Shown here: positions 28,621 through 38,045 of the stretch, piece by piece
Numbering within the stretch: the first letter of the stretch is position 1
Layout of the letters: the number at the start of each line of letters is the position of its first letter
Source: Desertivirga arenae
Lineage (GTDB): Bacteria > Bacteroidota > Bacteroidia > Sphingobacteriales > Sphingobacteriaceae
Length of the DNA stretch: 64,000 bases
Assembly: GCF_017355785.1 (NCBI RefSeq)
Contig: NZ_JAFEWE010000004.1
Location: 124,001-188,000, forward strand
Direction of reading: 5' to 3'
Notes under the pieces: generated by a model
The model's database searches: none
Seen by the model: only the letters and a program-made list of their open reading frames with translations
Told to the model about the DNA's origin: nothing
Made by a program: the position numbers and the translations under genes

Positions 28621-28968
28621 ATGGATTTAGTAAAATTTGTTGAAGAGCAGGCGGTTGCGAAGAAAGAAGTTCCTGCATTCAAATCTGGCGATACAATCAG
28701 TGTTCATTATAAAATCCGCGAAGGAAATAAAGAACGTATCCAGATTTATCAGGGAGTAGTTATCCAACGCAATGGAGTAGGCGCTACAGAGACTTTTACT
28801 GTGCGCAAAATGTCAAATGGTGTAGGAGTTGAGCGTATTTTCCCTATCAATTCTCCAAACATCGAGAAAATTGAAGTAAATAGCTACGGTAAAGTTCGCA
28901 GAGCTAAGTTGTTCTACTTACGTGCACTTACTGGTAAAGCTGCTCGTATCAAAAGTAAAAGAGTTTAA
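28621..28968 (+). CDS. rplS: 50S ribosomal protein L19
   Basis: This 115 aa protein has the L19 signatures [30 protein letters not shown] and [13 protein letters not shown], with a basic C-terminus. It lies at the 30S-50S interface. It follows trmD after 135 bp and is closed by a strong terminator. Confidence 0.97.
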   Translation: MDLVKFVEEQAVAKKEVPAFKSGDTISVHYKIREGNKERIQIYQGVVIQRNGVGATETFTVRKMSNGVGVERIFPINSPNIEKIEVNSYGKVRRAKLFYLRALTGKAARIKSKRV

Positions 28969-28995
28969 TTCAGGAGCTTTCCTAAAAATATTTAT

Positions 28996-29029
28996 AAGCC
29001 TCTCTGGTATTCCAGAGAGGCTTTTTTTT
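28996..29029 (+). terminator. Terminator of the rpsP-rplS operon
   Basis: AAGCCTCTCTGG pairs perfectly with CCAGAGAGGCTT around a four-base loop; a T-run follows. Confidence 0.9.
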
Positions 29030-29269
29030 AGTGTTTCCAATTCTTTTGTCTTTATCGAAGGCAGGAGAAGTCTTTAAATAGGTAATTCTGCGACATTCAT
29101 ATCCAGTATCCATAGATGGCAATGTTTTAGATCCTGGAGTAAGTTTAATGAACAGATTAAGGCCTTGGTTACAAAGACTAGCTAAAATAGTGTTGGTAGA
29201 AGCCAGCAAATAAAAAAGCCCATTGATTAATTCAATGAGCTTTAAATCTTTAACAGGAGAAAATTAACC

Positions 29270-29467
29270 TTAACCTTTTTTCTCTGAAGTTGCAGCTGGC
29301 TTAGCTTTAATTAATGCTTTTGCTTTACTTGAAGGCGAGCAACAACTGCCTCCTTCTTTTTTACAATGCTCTTTTTGGTCTGCTTCGGCTTTCTTCACTG
29401 GTTTGGTTTGGGCTGAAGCAGCAGATATAGCAGTAATTGTGGCAATGATTAAAAATACTTTCTTCAT
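29270..29467 (-). CDS. Small secreted Lys/Cys-rich protein
   Basis: This 65 aa precursor has a clear signal peptide (KVFLIIATITAISAASAQ) and then a basic mature part with HCKKEGGSCCSPSSKAK. It is unknown. The cysteines could bind metal or form a disulfide. It starts 5 bp after the psd stop on the same strand and is likely cotranscribed. Confidence 0.6.
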   Translation of the reverse strand: MKKVFLIIATITAISAASAQTKPVKKAEADQKEHCKKEGGSCCSPSSKAKALIKAKPAATSEKKG

Positions 29468-29472
29468 AAAAA

Positions 29473-30138
29473 TTACTTGTTGTTGAACTCTGCTAGAACG
29501 GTAATTCCGCCTTTAACGATATCTCCCAGGTTAACTTTTATTTCTGTACCGGGAGGAAGGAACACATCAACACGTGAACCAAATTTAATAAATCCAAATT
29601 GATCCCCCTGTTTTACCTGATCACCTTCATTCACATACCACACTATTCTACGCGCTAATGCACCTGCTATCTGCCGGAATAATACAGGGATTCCCAATGG
29701 GTTTTCAACAACTGTCGTTGTTCTCTCGTTGTCCGTGGATGATTTTGGATCCCAGGCAACCAAATATTTCCCTGGATGATATTTAAAGAACTTCACTATT
29801 CCCGAAACTGGGTTTCTATTAACGTGGACATTGACAGGTGACATAAATATCGATACCTGAATACGTTTGTCTTTGAAGTACTCCTGTTCAACAGTTTCTT
29901 CAATCACTACAACTTTTCCGTCTGCGGGACATAAAACATGCAGGTCATCAGGGTTTATTTTCCTTATTGGATGCCTGAAGAACTGTAATACAATGATGAA
30001 CAAAAGGAAAGAAAGAATATAAAGCAGCCATAACAACCATTTCACATCAGCAAAATAATAGTTGGCAAAGGCGTTGATGATGAAAATAAAAAGCACAGTA
30101 AGTGCAATGGAGGTGTAGCCTTCTTTATGGATGGTCAT
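29473..30138 (-). CDS. psd: Phosphatidylserine decarboxylase
   Basis: This 221 aa protein has two N-terminal membrane helices (about 8-45), then CPADGKVVVIEETVEQEYF and the processing site region GFIKFGSRVDVFLPPGTE, where the Ser of the GS motif becomes the pyruvoyl group. It makes phosphatidylethanolamine. The short form matches the archaetidylserine/Bacteroidota class. Confidence 0.88.
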   Translation of the reverse strand: MTIHKEGYTSIALTVLFIFIINAFANYYFADVKWLLWLLYILSFLLFIIVLQFFRHPIRKINPDDLHVLCPADGKVVVIEETVEQEYFKDKRIQVSIFMSPVNVHVNRNPVSGIVKFFKYHPGKYLVAWDPKSSTDNERTTTVVENPLGIPVLFRQIAGALARRIVWYVNEGDQVKQGDQFGFIKFGSRVDVFLPPGTEIKVNLGDIVKGGITVLAEFNNK

Positions 30139-30174
30139 TTGAAAAATTTTGTGTAAAGATGGTAAAAATTAAGT

Positions 30175-30726
30175 TTATGTCTCAGAAGGAACCTTAGAAA
30201 CTCTGTAAATATCTTTCAGATTTCGTCCTAAGCCGTTGTAATCCAGCCCGTATCCTACTACAAATTCGTTAGCAATCTCGAAGCCTATGTAAGTTAGTTC
30301 TTCTATTTCTTCTTTTAGTGCAGTAGGCTTGTATAGGAGGCTACATACGTTAATTGAGGCCGGCTCTTTCTCTTTCAACTGTTTTATAAGATAACTAAGC
30401 GTAAGGCCTGTATCAACAATATCCTCTACGATAATAACATCTCTGCCTTTTATGTCAATGTCGAGGCCTATCACTTCTCTTATAATTCCCGTACTTGAAT
30501 CTCCTTTGTAAGAAGACACTCGAAGGAAGGCCATTTCGCATGCTATATTAACTTCCTTAACAAGGTCTGCCATAAAGAGAAAACTACCGTTAAGTACGCC
30601 AATAAAAATGGGTACTTTTTTTTCATAATCAAGGTTAAGTTGTATACCCAGTAAACGCGTGCGCTTCTTTATCTGGTCATATTCCAGCATCAGGTCGAAT
30701 TCCTTATCGTCAATCTGTACTCTCAT
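30175..30726 (-). CDS. hpt: Hypoxanthine phosphoribosyltransferase
   Basis: This 183 aa PRTase has the PRPP loop DVIIVEDIVDTGLTLSYL, the flexible loop MAFLRVSSYKGDSSTG and a C-terminal GLDYNGLGRNLKDIYR. It salvages hypoxanthine and guanine to IMP/GMP. It lies 35 bp downstream of the GT51 gene. Confidence 0.93.
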   Translation of the reverse strand: MRVQIDDKEFDLMLEYDQIKKRTRLLGIQLNLDYEKKVPIFIGVLNGSFLFMADLVKEVNIACEMAFLRVSSYKGDSSTGIIREVIGLDIDIKGRDVIIVEDIVDTGLTLSYLIKQLKEKEPASINVCSLLYKPTALKEEIEELTYIGFEIANEFVVGYGLDYNGLGRNLKDIYRVSKVPSET

Positions 30727-30761
30727 CTCAAATTAATTTGAAGCGATCCAAAGGTAGAAAT

Positions 30762-32912
30762 TTAGTTTTCAACTTTCTTCTGCTCCTTTTCGCGTCTCCG
30801 TAGCTCTCTCCTTTCCCGTCTTGATAGATTTGCAGAATCTCTTATGATCCTAATCTTACCGTCAGAAGAGACATATGCTGTGTCTGGCTTCTTCTTCCTC
30901 CCAAATATTCTGCTTAAAAAGTTTCCGCGGTCTTCCTCTGTCTGCTCGTCCATCATTACTGGTGGCTCTTCATCCATCATTAGTGAGTCAACAGAAGTTG
31001 TATCAATAGAAGGGCCGCCTCTTCTAAGACTTGATTTTAATCGAACACCATAAAAGCCATAAGCATTTGTATCTCTTGATACATACCCTCGTCTTGCCAT
31101 CAAATTTCCTATCAGTTTGAAGTAGCCCCTCAAACTTACACGAAGACTTCCGTCGCCTTCAAAGAAATATAGTCCCTTTTTAGGTCGTGGTACAATGTTG
31201 GCAAGAAAAATGCTTTCGCCAAGGTCAAGCTCTGATGGATGTTTATCAAAATAAAACCTTGCCGCCTCTCCAATACCGTAAATATTTTGCCCCCACTCAA
31301 TAAGGTTAAGATATACTTCGTACATTCTTTCCTTAGTAGATACCTTATTGTTTTCCATAAGCCATACAATCAGAATTTCTTCGATTTTTCTGGCCATTGT
31401 TTTTTGCCGACTAAGAAAAACATTCTTTACAAGCTGCATTGAAATTGTGCTTCCGCCTCGTTTGAATGACTTTTCTTTAAAGTTTGTTGCTATAGAACGT
31501 TGAAAGGCTTTTTCCACAAATCCGTGGTGAGTGAAGAATGAAGGGTCCTCTGCCGTTAAAACAGCATTCCTAAGGTAAGAAGAGATTTGGTTTAGAGGAA
31601 CATAGTCAGGATTGCCAGGGCCAATAATAATATCTCGCATTGGTTTGCCGTATTCATAGGGAGTATAAACAAAAGTGTTATTTATCTTCTGTAAATTAGT
31701 TTTTCCCCACTTAACAATAGCAAAGTTGGTTTTATGTAGGGCAGAATTAAAGCGCACACTATCAGGGTTCTTGGTATCAAGAAAAAAACTCATTTCATAC
31801 TGCAACTGACCTTTTACTTTAATACCGTCCAATGATTCAAATATACCGTTGGGAAAGGACTCGAAAAGGTCCTGGCCTTCCATCTTGTCGGTCTTTAATT
31901 TTAGCTCGTATGTTTTTGTTGGCTTAAGCGTATATTTAATAAATGGGTTAGCCTTAATTTTATTTAAGTGGATTACAGATGTGCTATCCAGTCCTACAAA
32001 ATTTTCTCCTATAATAATGTCTGCGTCAATAGACCCCGCAGGCACAACAATATCATTAGAGGCAATTTTAGGATGATTTAGAAGAAAGTTCTTGACAGCG
32101 AAATAGCTGTATATTTTGAAGTCGTCACCGCTCTTTCTGGCCTCTTTGAGCGACATGAAAAGGGTGTCTACATTAAGCTTTAAGCCAAACTTTTGTTCAA
32201 TTACAGGTAATTCAACTTTTTTCCCATCTGCAAAAAGTTGAAATTCCAGTCTTTCATCGTCAGGCTCCACGATGCCATTGAAGTGCCACAAAGCTTCGCC
32301 ATTATTAACGATAATGTTAGATTTAAGATTGCCATTGTCAATAGTAGCCTTTGTGGTATAAAATCGGAATTGATCCTCGTCTCGCTGGATGAATACGTCA
32401 AGATTATTTACCTCCATGTCTTCGGGCACTTTGTCCAAAGCATTATTGAGAAGTTTGTGAGCCAAATCAGCAAGGTCGGCTTTACTTCTCGTCTTAGTGC
32501 TATCTCTTTTCTTGTTGAAAAGGAAATCATAGTTTCGGATACTGTCCCTTTTTGTAATATTCAGTTTTCCCGATTTTATTTTCAGTGCAGCTACTTTAAT
32601 ATTTCCGAAGATTAAAGGAATCACGCGTACGCTAACGTGCAAGTCGTTAATGTAAAGGAGACTATCCCGATCTTGCGGGACTATTGAAATATCGTCGAAG
32701 GCTATAGATGCAAGTCCTTCAAACTTCGGATTGTCAATTTTAAGGTCTACATTGTAATCTCTTCTAGCTTTATTTATGGCTTTAGTAATTACTGACTTGA
32801 GGATTGCTTCGCGTTTTGCATAAACAATTGATATGCCTATGCTGGCCAGTACAATCAGGATAATAAAACTGACAAGCGCTATCTTTAAATATTTGGAGCG
32901 TTTTCTTCGCAT
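30762..32912 (-). CDS. AsmA-like/GT51 peptidoglycan glycosyltransferase fusion
   Basis: This 716 aa protein has one N-terminal membrane helix (about 9-30). About 380 periplasmic residues follow that resemble AsmA/DUF748-type beta-groove proteins (ASIAFDDISIVPQDRDSLLY, FGNIKVAALKIKSGKLNI). A GT51 transglycosylase then has the catalytic Glu in NAVLTAEDPSFFTHHGF and a second set in RGGSTISMQLVKN and YLNLIEWGQNIYGI. There is no transpeptidase SxxK domain, so it polymerises lipid II only. The C-terminal ~90 residues are low complexity and basic. The AsmA-like part could handle lipid at the envelope. Confidence 0.85.
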   Translation of the reverse strand: MRRKRSKYLKIALVSFIILIVLASIGISIVYAKREAILKSVITKAINKARRDYNVDLKIDNPKFEGLASIAFDDISIVPQDRDSLLYINDLHVSVRVIPLIFGNIKVAALKIKSGKLNITKRDSIRNYDFLFNKKRDSTKTRSKADLADLAHKLLNNALDKVPEDMEVNNLDVFIQRDEDQFRFYTTKATIDNGNLKSNIIVNNGEALWHFNGIVEPDDERLEFQLFADGKKVELPVIEQKFGLKLNVDTLFMSLKEARKSGDDFKIYSYFAVKNFLLNHPKIASNDIVVPAGSIDADIIIGENFVGLDSTSVIHLNKIKANPFIKYTLKPTKTYELKLKTDKMEGQDLFESFPNGIFESLDGIKVKGQLQYEMSFFLDTKNPDSVRFNSALHKTNFAIVKWGKTNLQKINNTFVYTPYEYGKPMRDIIIGPGNPDYVPLNQISSYLRNAVLTAEDPSFFTHHGFVEKAFQRSIATNFKEKSFKRGGSTISMQLVKNVFLSRQKTMARKIEEILIVWLMENNKVSTKERMYEVYLNLIEWGQNIYGIGEAARFYFDKHPSELDLGESIFLANIVPRPKKGLYFFEGDGSLRVSLRGYFKLIGNLMARRGYVSRDTNAYGFYGVRLKSSLRRGGPSIDTTSVDSLMMDEEPPVMMDEQTEEDRGNFLSRIFGRKKKPDTAYVSSDGKIRIIRDSANLSRRERRELRRREKEQKKVEN

Positions 32913-33184
32913 TTAATTCTGAAACTTTACCCTGCTTAAGTTTAAAAAAACGTAGAAGAGCGGCATTTATTTCTGCCCTGTAAATATCTGTAAAATCAAG
33001 TCTGAAACAAGTAGTTTGTCAGGGAGTTTGAAAAAAGATTTACTAGTCCCGAAAAGTGTCGTGGTTGCAGTGGGAGAAGCAATACAGTGAGTTGAAAAAA
33101 AGCGCCAAATCCGGATAGATATGTTATTCTTATGAAAATCACACAGGAAATTTTATATAAGTTTGCATTAGATATACTGTATCA

Positions 33185-34264
33185 ATGATCACTAAAGAAC
33201 AAGTATTAGATGCTTTGAGAAATGTTGAAGAACCGGATCTTAAAAAGGATTTGGTGACTTTAAACATGATCGAAGATATAAAGATTGAAGGAAGCAGGAT
33301 TGAGTTTACAGTAGTTTTGACTACCCCTGCTTGTCCCCTTAAGGAGTTAATTGCAAATGCCTGCAGAAATGCTATTGCACACTTTATCAGTGCAGACGCT
33401 GAAGTGCAAATAAATATGACTTCAAGGGTTACGCATCAAAAAAATCAACTGGCAGATAATATAAAGAACATTATAGTTGTGGCTTCAGGCAAAGGCGGGG
33501 TAGGGAAATCTACAGTTGCTGCTAACTTGTCGATTGGCTTGGCAAAGAAAGGAGCTAAAGTAGGTTTGATCGATGCTGACATCTATGGGCCGTCAATGCC
33601 TATAATGTTTGGACTGGAAGATGCCAAACCGGCTGCTATCCAAACTGCTGATGGAAAAACAAGGATAGAACCTGTAGAGAAGTATGGAGTAAAATTACTA
33701 TCAATAGGCTTCTTTACAGATCCAGAACAACCTATTCCATGGAGGGGACCAATGGCTTCGAATGCAATCAGGCAATTGTTTAATGACGCAGATTGGGGGG
33801 ATTTGGATTATTTAGTAGTTGATTTGCCACCAGGAACAGGAGACATCCATATTACACTTACTCAGAATTATCCTGTGGCTGGTGCGGTGATCGTAACTAC
33901 TCCTCAAAATGTTGCATTGTCTGATGCCAAGAAAGGAATAGGAATGTTCCTTATGGAAACAATCAATGTGCCTTTACTTGGGGTAGTTGAAAATATGTCT
34001 TACTTTACTCCAGCTGAATTACCTGATAATAAATATTACATTTTCGGTAAGGGCGGTGGCCAGACATTGGCTGAAAAGTTTAAAGCTCCCTTCCTTGGTG
34101 AAATTCCTTTAGTTAAAAGTATCAGTGATGCAGGAGATAAAGGAGAGCCTGTGATTTTAAATGAAGGAAATCCTATGTCAGCAGCCTTTATTGAAGTTGC
34201 TGAAAGAGTTGCCCAACAAGTCTCTATACAAAACGCAAAAGGTCGTCAGGTTGGGGTTTCTTAA
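33185..34264 (+). CDS. mrp: Mrp/ApbC-type Fe-S cluster carrier ATPase
   Basis: This 359 aa protein has an N-terminal MIP18/DUF59 domain (EEPDLKKDLVTLNMIEDIKI) and a P-loop ATPase with the deviant Walker A ASGKGGVGKSTVAANL. LIDADIYGPSMPIMFG and YLVVDLPPGTGDIHITL follow. It transfers Fe-S clusters to apo-proteins. The Fe-S-binding NifU-type protein is 30 bp downstream, which supports the role. Confidence 0.94.
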   Translation: MITKEQVLDALRNVEEPDLKKDLVTLNMIEDIKIEGSRIEFTVVLTTPACPLKELIANACRNAIAHFISADAEVQINMTSRVTHQKNQLADNIKNIIVVASGKGGVGKSTVAANLSIGLAKKGAKVGLIDADIYGPSMPIMFGLEDAKPAAIQTADGKTRIEPVEKYGVKLLSIGFFTDPEQPIPWRGPMASNAIRQLFNDADWGDLDYLVVDLPPGTGDIHITLTQNYPVAGAVIVTTPQNVALSDAKKGIGMFLMETINVPLLGVVENMSYFTPAELPDNKYYIFGKGGGQTLAEKFKAPFLGEIPLVKSISDAGDKGEPVILNEGNPMSAAFIEVAERVAQQVSIQNAKGRQVGVS

Positions 34265-34294
34265 TTTTTTATTACTTTTATAAAAATATAATTT

Positions 34295-34570
34295 ATGGAT
34301 TTGTTGCAAAGAGTTGAAGGTGCGCTTGATACAATAAGGCCTTACCTGGAAGCAGATGGAGGTAATGTTTCTGTGGAGGAGATTACGCCTGAGAACGTAG
34401 TTAGACTACGTTTATTAGGTGCTTGCGGTTCTTGTCCTATGAGTATCATGACGATGAAGGCTGGCATAGAACAGGCCATTAAGAAAGCAGTTCCGGAAGT
34501 TTCGGCGGTTGAGGCAGTGAACTTAACAGATATAAATGATCCTAATGCCGTTATGCCTGGTGCAAATTAA
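34295..34570 (+). CDS. NifU C-terminal (Nfu) Fe-S scaffold protein
   Basis: This 91 aa single-domain protein has IRPYLEADGGNVSVEEI and the cluster motif LLGACGSCPMSIMTMKAGIE, with CxxC. It carries a [4Fe-4S] cluster in Fe-S assembly and forms a pair with mrp. A terminator follows 25 bp later. Confidence 0.93.
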   Translation: MDLLQRVEGALDTIRPYLEADGGNVSVEEITPENVVRLRLLGACGSCPMSIMTMKAGIEQAIKKAVPEVSAVEAVNLTDINDPNAVMPGAN

Positions 34571-34595
34571 GCATTAAGCTAATAATATATAAAAG

Positions 34596-34629
34596 AGCGA
34601 TGGCGTTGATAAAATGCATCGCTTTTTTA
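34596..34629 (+). terminator. Terminator of mrp-nifU pair
   Basis: AGCGATG/CATCGCT stem followed by six T. Confidence 0.85.
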
Positions 34630-34719
34630 TTTTAGTGGTTAAGTTAAAGCTCTGATTTAAAAAAGAGGCCTTTTAACAGATTTTAACAGGAGAGTAGCAC
34701 AATTTTTGGTACGTTTACT

Positions 34720-35358
34720 TTGATGAAGCAGTTATTTGCAATAGCGTTTTTAGTCTTATGTTTCGGCTTTGCAGAAGCTCAGGAGAAGCCTTTGGTGCAG
34801 TTCTCCGGGGTAATCTATAATGTTGATTCGAATATTGTTGTACCTTATGTTAACCTTACAAACAGAACTGCCCGTAATAAAGCTTTCTCAGCTAACTATC
34901 AAGGCTATTTTTCATTTGTAGCCAGGGAAGGCGATACCATAGTTTTTAGTGCAATCGGATATAGAAGAGAAGCTTTAGTTATTCCTAAAAATCTTCCTGA
35001 AAGAAAGTATACTGTAATTGTAAAGATGAAACAGGAAATAAAGAACCTTCCGGCTGTAACAGTATATCCCTGGGCCAGTATGGATGAATTCAACAGGGAG
35101 TTTATGGCAATGAAATTTGCAGATGATGATCTGGAGATTGCAAAGAAGAATGTTCACCGCTCTTCTTTAATGGCTATGTCTAAATCGCTGCCGAGAGATG
35201 CACAAGAGATTGGCATGATTAACTTTCAGAATAACCACATAGCCCTTAGCAATAAAGTAATTAATCCACGAGGAGCTAATCCTTTATTAAACCCCTTTGC
35301 ATGGGCCTCGTTTATCAATCAAATTATGCAGGGGGATAAGAGCAGGGAAAAAGAATAG
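34720..35358 (+). CDS. Secreted protein with carboxypeptidase-like regulatory domain
   Basis: This 212 aa protein has a signal peptide (LFAIAFLVLCFGFAEAQ). A CarboxypepD_reg-like beta domain at about 25-110 follows (VQFSGVIYNVDSNIVVPYVN, FSFVAREGDTIVFSAIGYR). The C-terminal half is an alpha-helical region with no recognised motif. Such proteins are common in Bacteroidota envelopes, function unknown. It converges with def. Confidence 0.7.
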   Translation: MMKQLFAIAFLVLCFGFAEAQEKPLVQFSGVIYNVDSNIVVPYVNLTNRTARNKAFSANYQGYFSFVAREGDTIVFSAIGYRREALVIPKNLPERKYTVIVKMKQEIKNLPAVTVYPWASMDEFNREFMAMKFADDDLEIAKKNVHRSSLMAMSKSLPRDAQEIGMINFQNNHIALSNKVINPRGANPLLNPFAWASFINQIMQGDKSREKE

Positions 35359-35384
35359 CCTTTCCACCTGCCTTTCTTAAGTCA

Positions 35385-35948
35385 TTATTTCTTTTTACCT
35401 GTTGAGGGGAACTTCATTTTATATCCCACTTTAATTGCTCCGCGAGAAATTGCGTCAAGCTTACTTTTTATCATCGCTCTTTTAAGTGGACCTAGCTTGT
35501 CTGTAAAGAGCTTGCCTTCTATGTGGTCGTATTCATGTTGAATAACCCGAGCGGCCATTCCGGTAAATGTTTCCTCGTGATGCTCGAAATTCTCATCATA
35601 GTAGGATATTAGAACGTTAGTATGGCGTCTAATGTCTTCGCGGATGTCGGGGATACTTAAGCATCCTTCGTTAAAGTCCCATAGTTCCCCAGATTCTTCT
35701 TTAATGACTGGATTTATAAAAACCTTTTTAAAATCCTGATAATCTGGTTCATCCCTGTCGGTAATATCAACAATGAACAGGCGGATAGATAAACCAATCT
35801 GGGGTGCAGCTAATCCAACACCGCTAGCACTATACATGGTATCAAACATATTCTTAATCAGCTCCGAAAGATTAGGGTACTCTGGAGTGATATCGACAGC
35901 TTTCTTCTTTAGGACAGGATCGCCGTAGGCAATAATGGGTAACTTCAT
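35385..35948 (-). CDS. def: Peptide deformylase
   Basis: This 187 aa enzyme has the three motifs: GVGLAAPQIGLS, EGCLSIP (metal Cys) and QHEYDHIEG (metal His pair). It removes the formyl group from nascent proteins. It ends 26 bp from the converging carboxypeptidase-like gene. Confidence 0.97.
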   Translation of the reverse strand: MKLPIIAYGDPVLKKKAVDITPEYPNLSELIKNMFDTMYSASGVGLAAPQIGLSIRLFIVDITDRDEPDYQDFKKVFINPVIKEESGELWDFNEGCLSIPDIREDIRRHTNVLISYYDENFEHHEETFTGMAARVIQHEYDHIEGKLFTDKLGPLKRAMIKSKLDAISRGAIKVGYKMKFPSTGKKK

Positions 35949-36075
35949 AATGAACTTTCTTGCTTCAACATTCGCAATAATATGCAGGCTACATCAAAGC
36001 ATGTTATATCTTTTTATTAACGATTGCTTTACTATTAATTGTGTAAAATTATGAAAATACTGTTATTCAACTTGA

Positions 36076-37311
36076 TTAATCTTCATCTCCAGGCTCAAAA
36101 GCTAAAGTAGTAAGCTTTTTAGGGTCAAAAATTTCATTTGACATTTCCTGAAGCTGCTGCGCTGTCACTGCATTTACTTTTTCAAAAACTTCTTCCAGAG
36201 TGTCTGCTTTTCCATAATCAATTAAACACTTGGTCATCGTGATGATCAAATTAAGTTTGTTTTCTTCAGCAAGAGCGATCTGCCCTGTAAATTTCTTTTT
36301 GGCTTTAGTGAGAGTACTTTCAGAAAGCTTTGCGTCACGAAGTTTTTTCAGTTCTTTATTTACCAGCGATACTGCTTTATTTGCTTTTTCTGCATCTGTA
36401 CCGAAGTAAATTGAAAAGAAGCCTGTATCTGTGAAGGCTAGATAATTTGATTCAATTGTATAGGCAATCCCATATTTCTCTCTGATCTCAAGGTTTAGCC
36501 TCGAGCTCATACTATTACCGCCGAGGATATTATTAAGTAAGGATAGACCTGTTCTTTTGCTATCATGGAGCGAGTAGGCCAGATTGCCTATAACGTAGTG
36601 GCTCTGGTTGATAGGCTTAGCTTCTTTCTTTGAAACGGGATTATACAGGGGAAGAGGTGTCCGCTTTCTATTCCCGGTATTGTGCTTCACCTCCCCAAAT
36701 ACCTGCTCAAACATATAACATAATTTCTTGAAGTTATAGTTACCCATAACCCCTATGGCTATTTCCTCAGTGTTATAATTGTCTGAAAGAAAGTTGATCA
36801 AATCCTGCTTTTGAAGATTTTGAACTGTTTCTGTAGTGCCCAGTATATTTCTGCCGAGCTCATGGCCCGCATAGATCAAATCCTCGAAATCATCCTGAAT
36901 TGCTTCTTCGGGCTGATCCTGGTACGAGGCGATTTCATCCAAAATCACGCCTTTTTCCTTTTCCATTTCGTCTTCAGGAAAAGTAGAATGAAAAACAAGA
37001 TCTTCAAAAAGATCGAAGGCTCTGTTTAAATATGGATTTAAAATGGAAGCATGGATACAAGTATATTCTTTGGTGGTGTAGGCATTCAAATCACCACCGA
37101 CTGACTCCAGGTAATTAAGAATTTGCCTGGTATTCCTTTTCTCAGTTTTCTTAAATAATAAGTGTTCGATGAAATGAGCAAGGCCATCTTTTCCTTTCGC
37201 TTCATCCCTCGAGCCTGCATTTATAATAATGCATGAGTGTGTAACTGAAGAGATAACAGGTTTGTAAAGCAACCTGATTCCATTGGGTAATGTAAAGACC
37301 TGATATTCCAT
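36076..37311 (-). CDS. M16-family zinc peptidase
   Basis: This 411 aa protein has the inverted zinc motif in GLAHFIEHLLFKKTEKR (HxxEH) and the downstream Glu in EKGVILDEIASYQDQPEE. The second, inactive M16 half has the family R/Y pair (SSRLNLEIREKYGIAYTI). There is no signal peptide, so it is probably cytoplasmic. It lies downstream of msrA on the same strand. Confidence 0.9.
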   Translation of the reverse strand: MEYQVFTLPNGIRLLYKPVISSVTHSCIIINAGSRDEAKGKDGLAHFIEHLLFKKTEKRNTRQILNYLESVGGDLNAYTTKEYTCIHASILNPYLNRAFDLFEDLVFHSTFPEDEMEKEKGVILDEIASYQDQPEEAIQDDFEDLIYAGHELGRNILGTTETVQNLQKQDLINFLSDNYNTEEIAIGVMGNYNFKKLCYMFEQVFGEVKHNTGNRKRTPLPLYNPVSKKEAKPINQSHYVIGNLAYSLHDSKRTGLSLLNNILGGNSMSSRLNLEIREKYGIAYTIESNYLAFTDTGFFSIYFGTDAEKANKAVSLVNKELKKLRDAKLSESTLTKAKKKFTGQIALAEENKLNLIITMTKCLIDYGKADTLEEVFEKVNAVTAQQLQEMSNEIFDPKKLTTLAFEPGDED

Positions 37312-37335
37312 TAAGGGTGCAAAGGTAAGCTTTTA

Positions 37336-37977
37336 TTATTCTTTAAGCTTTAATTTGCATTGACGTTTAAAGTTTTGAAAGCGAGGTTGAGAAACACCAA
37401 CTATATAAGATTGGTCAGGGTTTTCTTCGGCGTAGTTCTGGTGGTATTCTTCTGCACGATAGAATTTTTTCAATGCTGCCAGCTCAGTTACAATTGGCTT
37501 TTTAAATGCAGGTTGCCATTTCATAATGGCCTTTGTTGCTGCTTCTTTTTGTGAATCGTTCAGATAGAATATAGCTGAGCGGTAAGAGGAGCCAACATCA
37601 GGACCTTGCCTGTCTTTAGTAGTTGGATCATGAGATGTGAAGAAAGCGTCTAAGAGCTGCTCATAACTTACCTCCCGAGGGTCGTAGTAAACAAGGACCG
37701 TTTCGGCGTGTCCTGTAGTTTCTGTACATACTTGCTCATAAGTAGGATTAGCCACATGTCCGCCAGCATACCCCGACACCACGGAATCAACTCCCGCAAT
37801 GTGTTCAAATATTTCTTCAGAGCACCAGAAGCAGCCTTCTGCAAAGGCGGCTGTAGCTTTCGGTCCCATTGAAGTTTGTACTTTAATTTCTTTTGATTTT
37901 TGTTGTCCTGACGAGTTGCAGGCAATTAACGCAAATAACCCAATAAGAGCAGTCAGAAATTTCCTTTTGTTTGTCAT
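37336..37977 (-). CDS. msrA: Peptide-methionine (S)-S-oxide reductase, lipoprotein-like
   Basis: This 213 aa enzyme has the catalytic GCFWCSEEIFEHI and the Gly motif VVSGYAGGHVANPTYEQVC. The N-terminus is a lipoprotein signal (LTALIGLFALIACNSS, Cys near 20), so it should act in the periplasm or outer membrane. It repairs oxidised methionine. It is 69 bp downstream of the comM stop in the same direction. Confidence 0.93.
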   Translation of the reverse strand: MTNKRKFLTALIGLFALIACNSSGQQKSKEIKVQTSMGPKATAAFAEGCFWCSEEIFEHIAGVDSVVSGYAGGHVANPTYEQVCTETTGHAETVLVYYDPREVSYEQLLDAFFTSHDPTTKDRQGPDVGSSYRSAIFYLNDSQKEAATKAIMKWQPAFKKPIVTELAALKKFYRAEEYHQNYAEENPDQSYIVGVSQPRFQNFKRQCKLKLKE

Positions 37978-38045
37978 CGTACTAAAATTAACACGATTAT
38001 AGATACGAAATTGCCAGCTGAAGGGATTTTGACAAATGTGAGATA

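Noticed and set aside
28982-29209. 75-codon minus-strand frame after rplS
   Set aside because: It runs through the operon terminator, has no recognisable domain and no promoter; probably chance.
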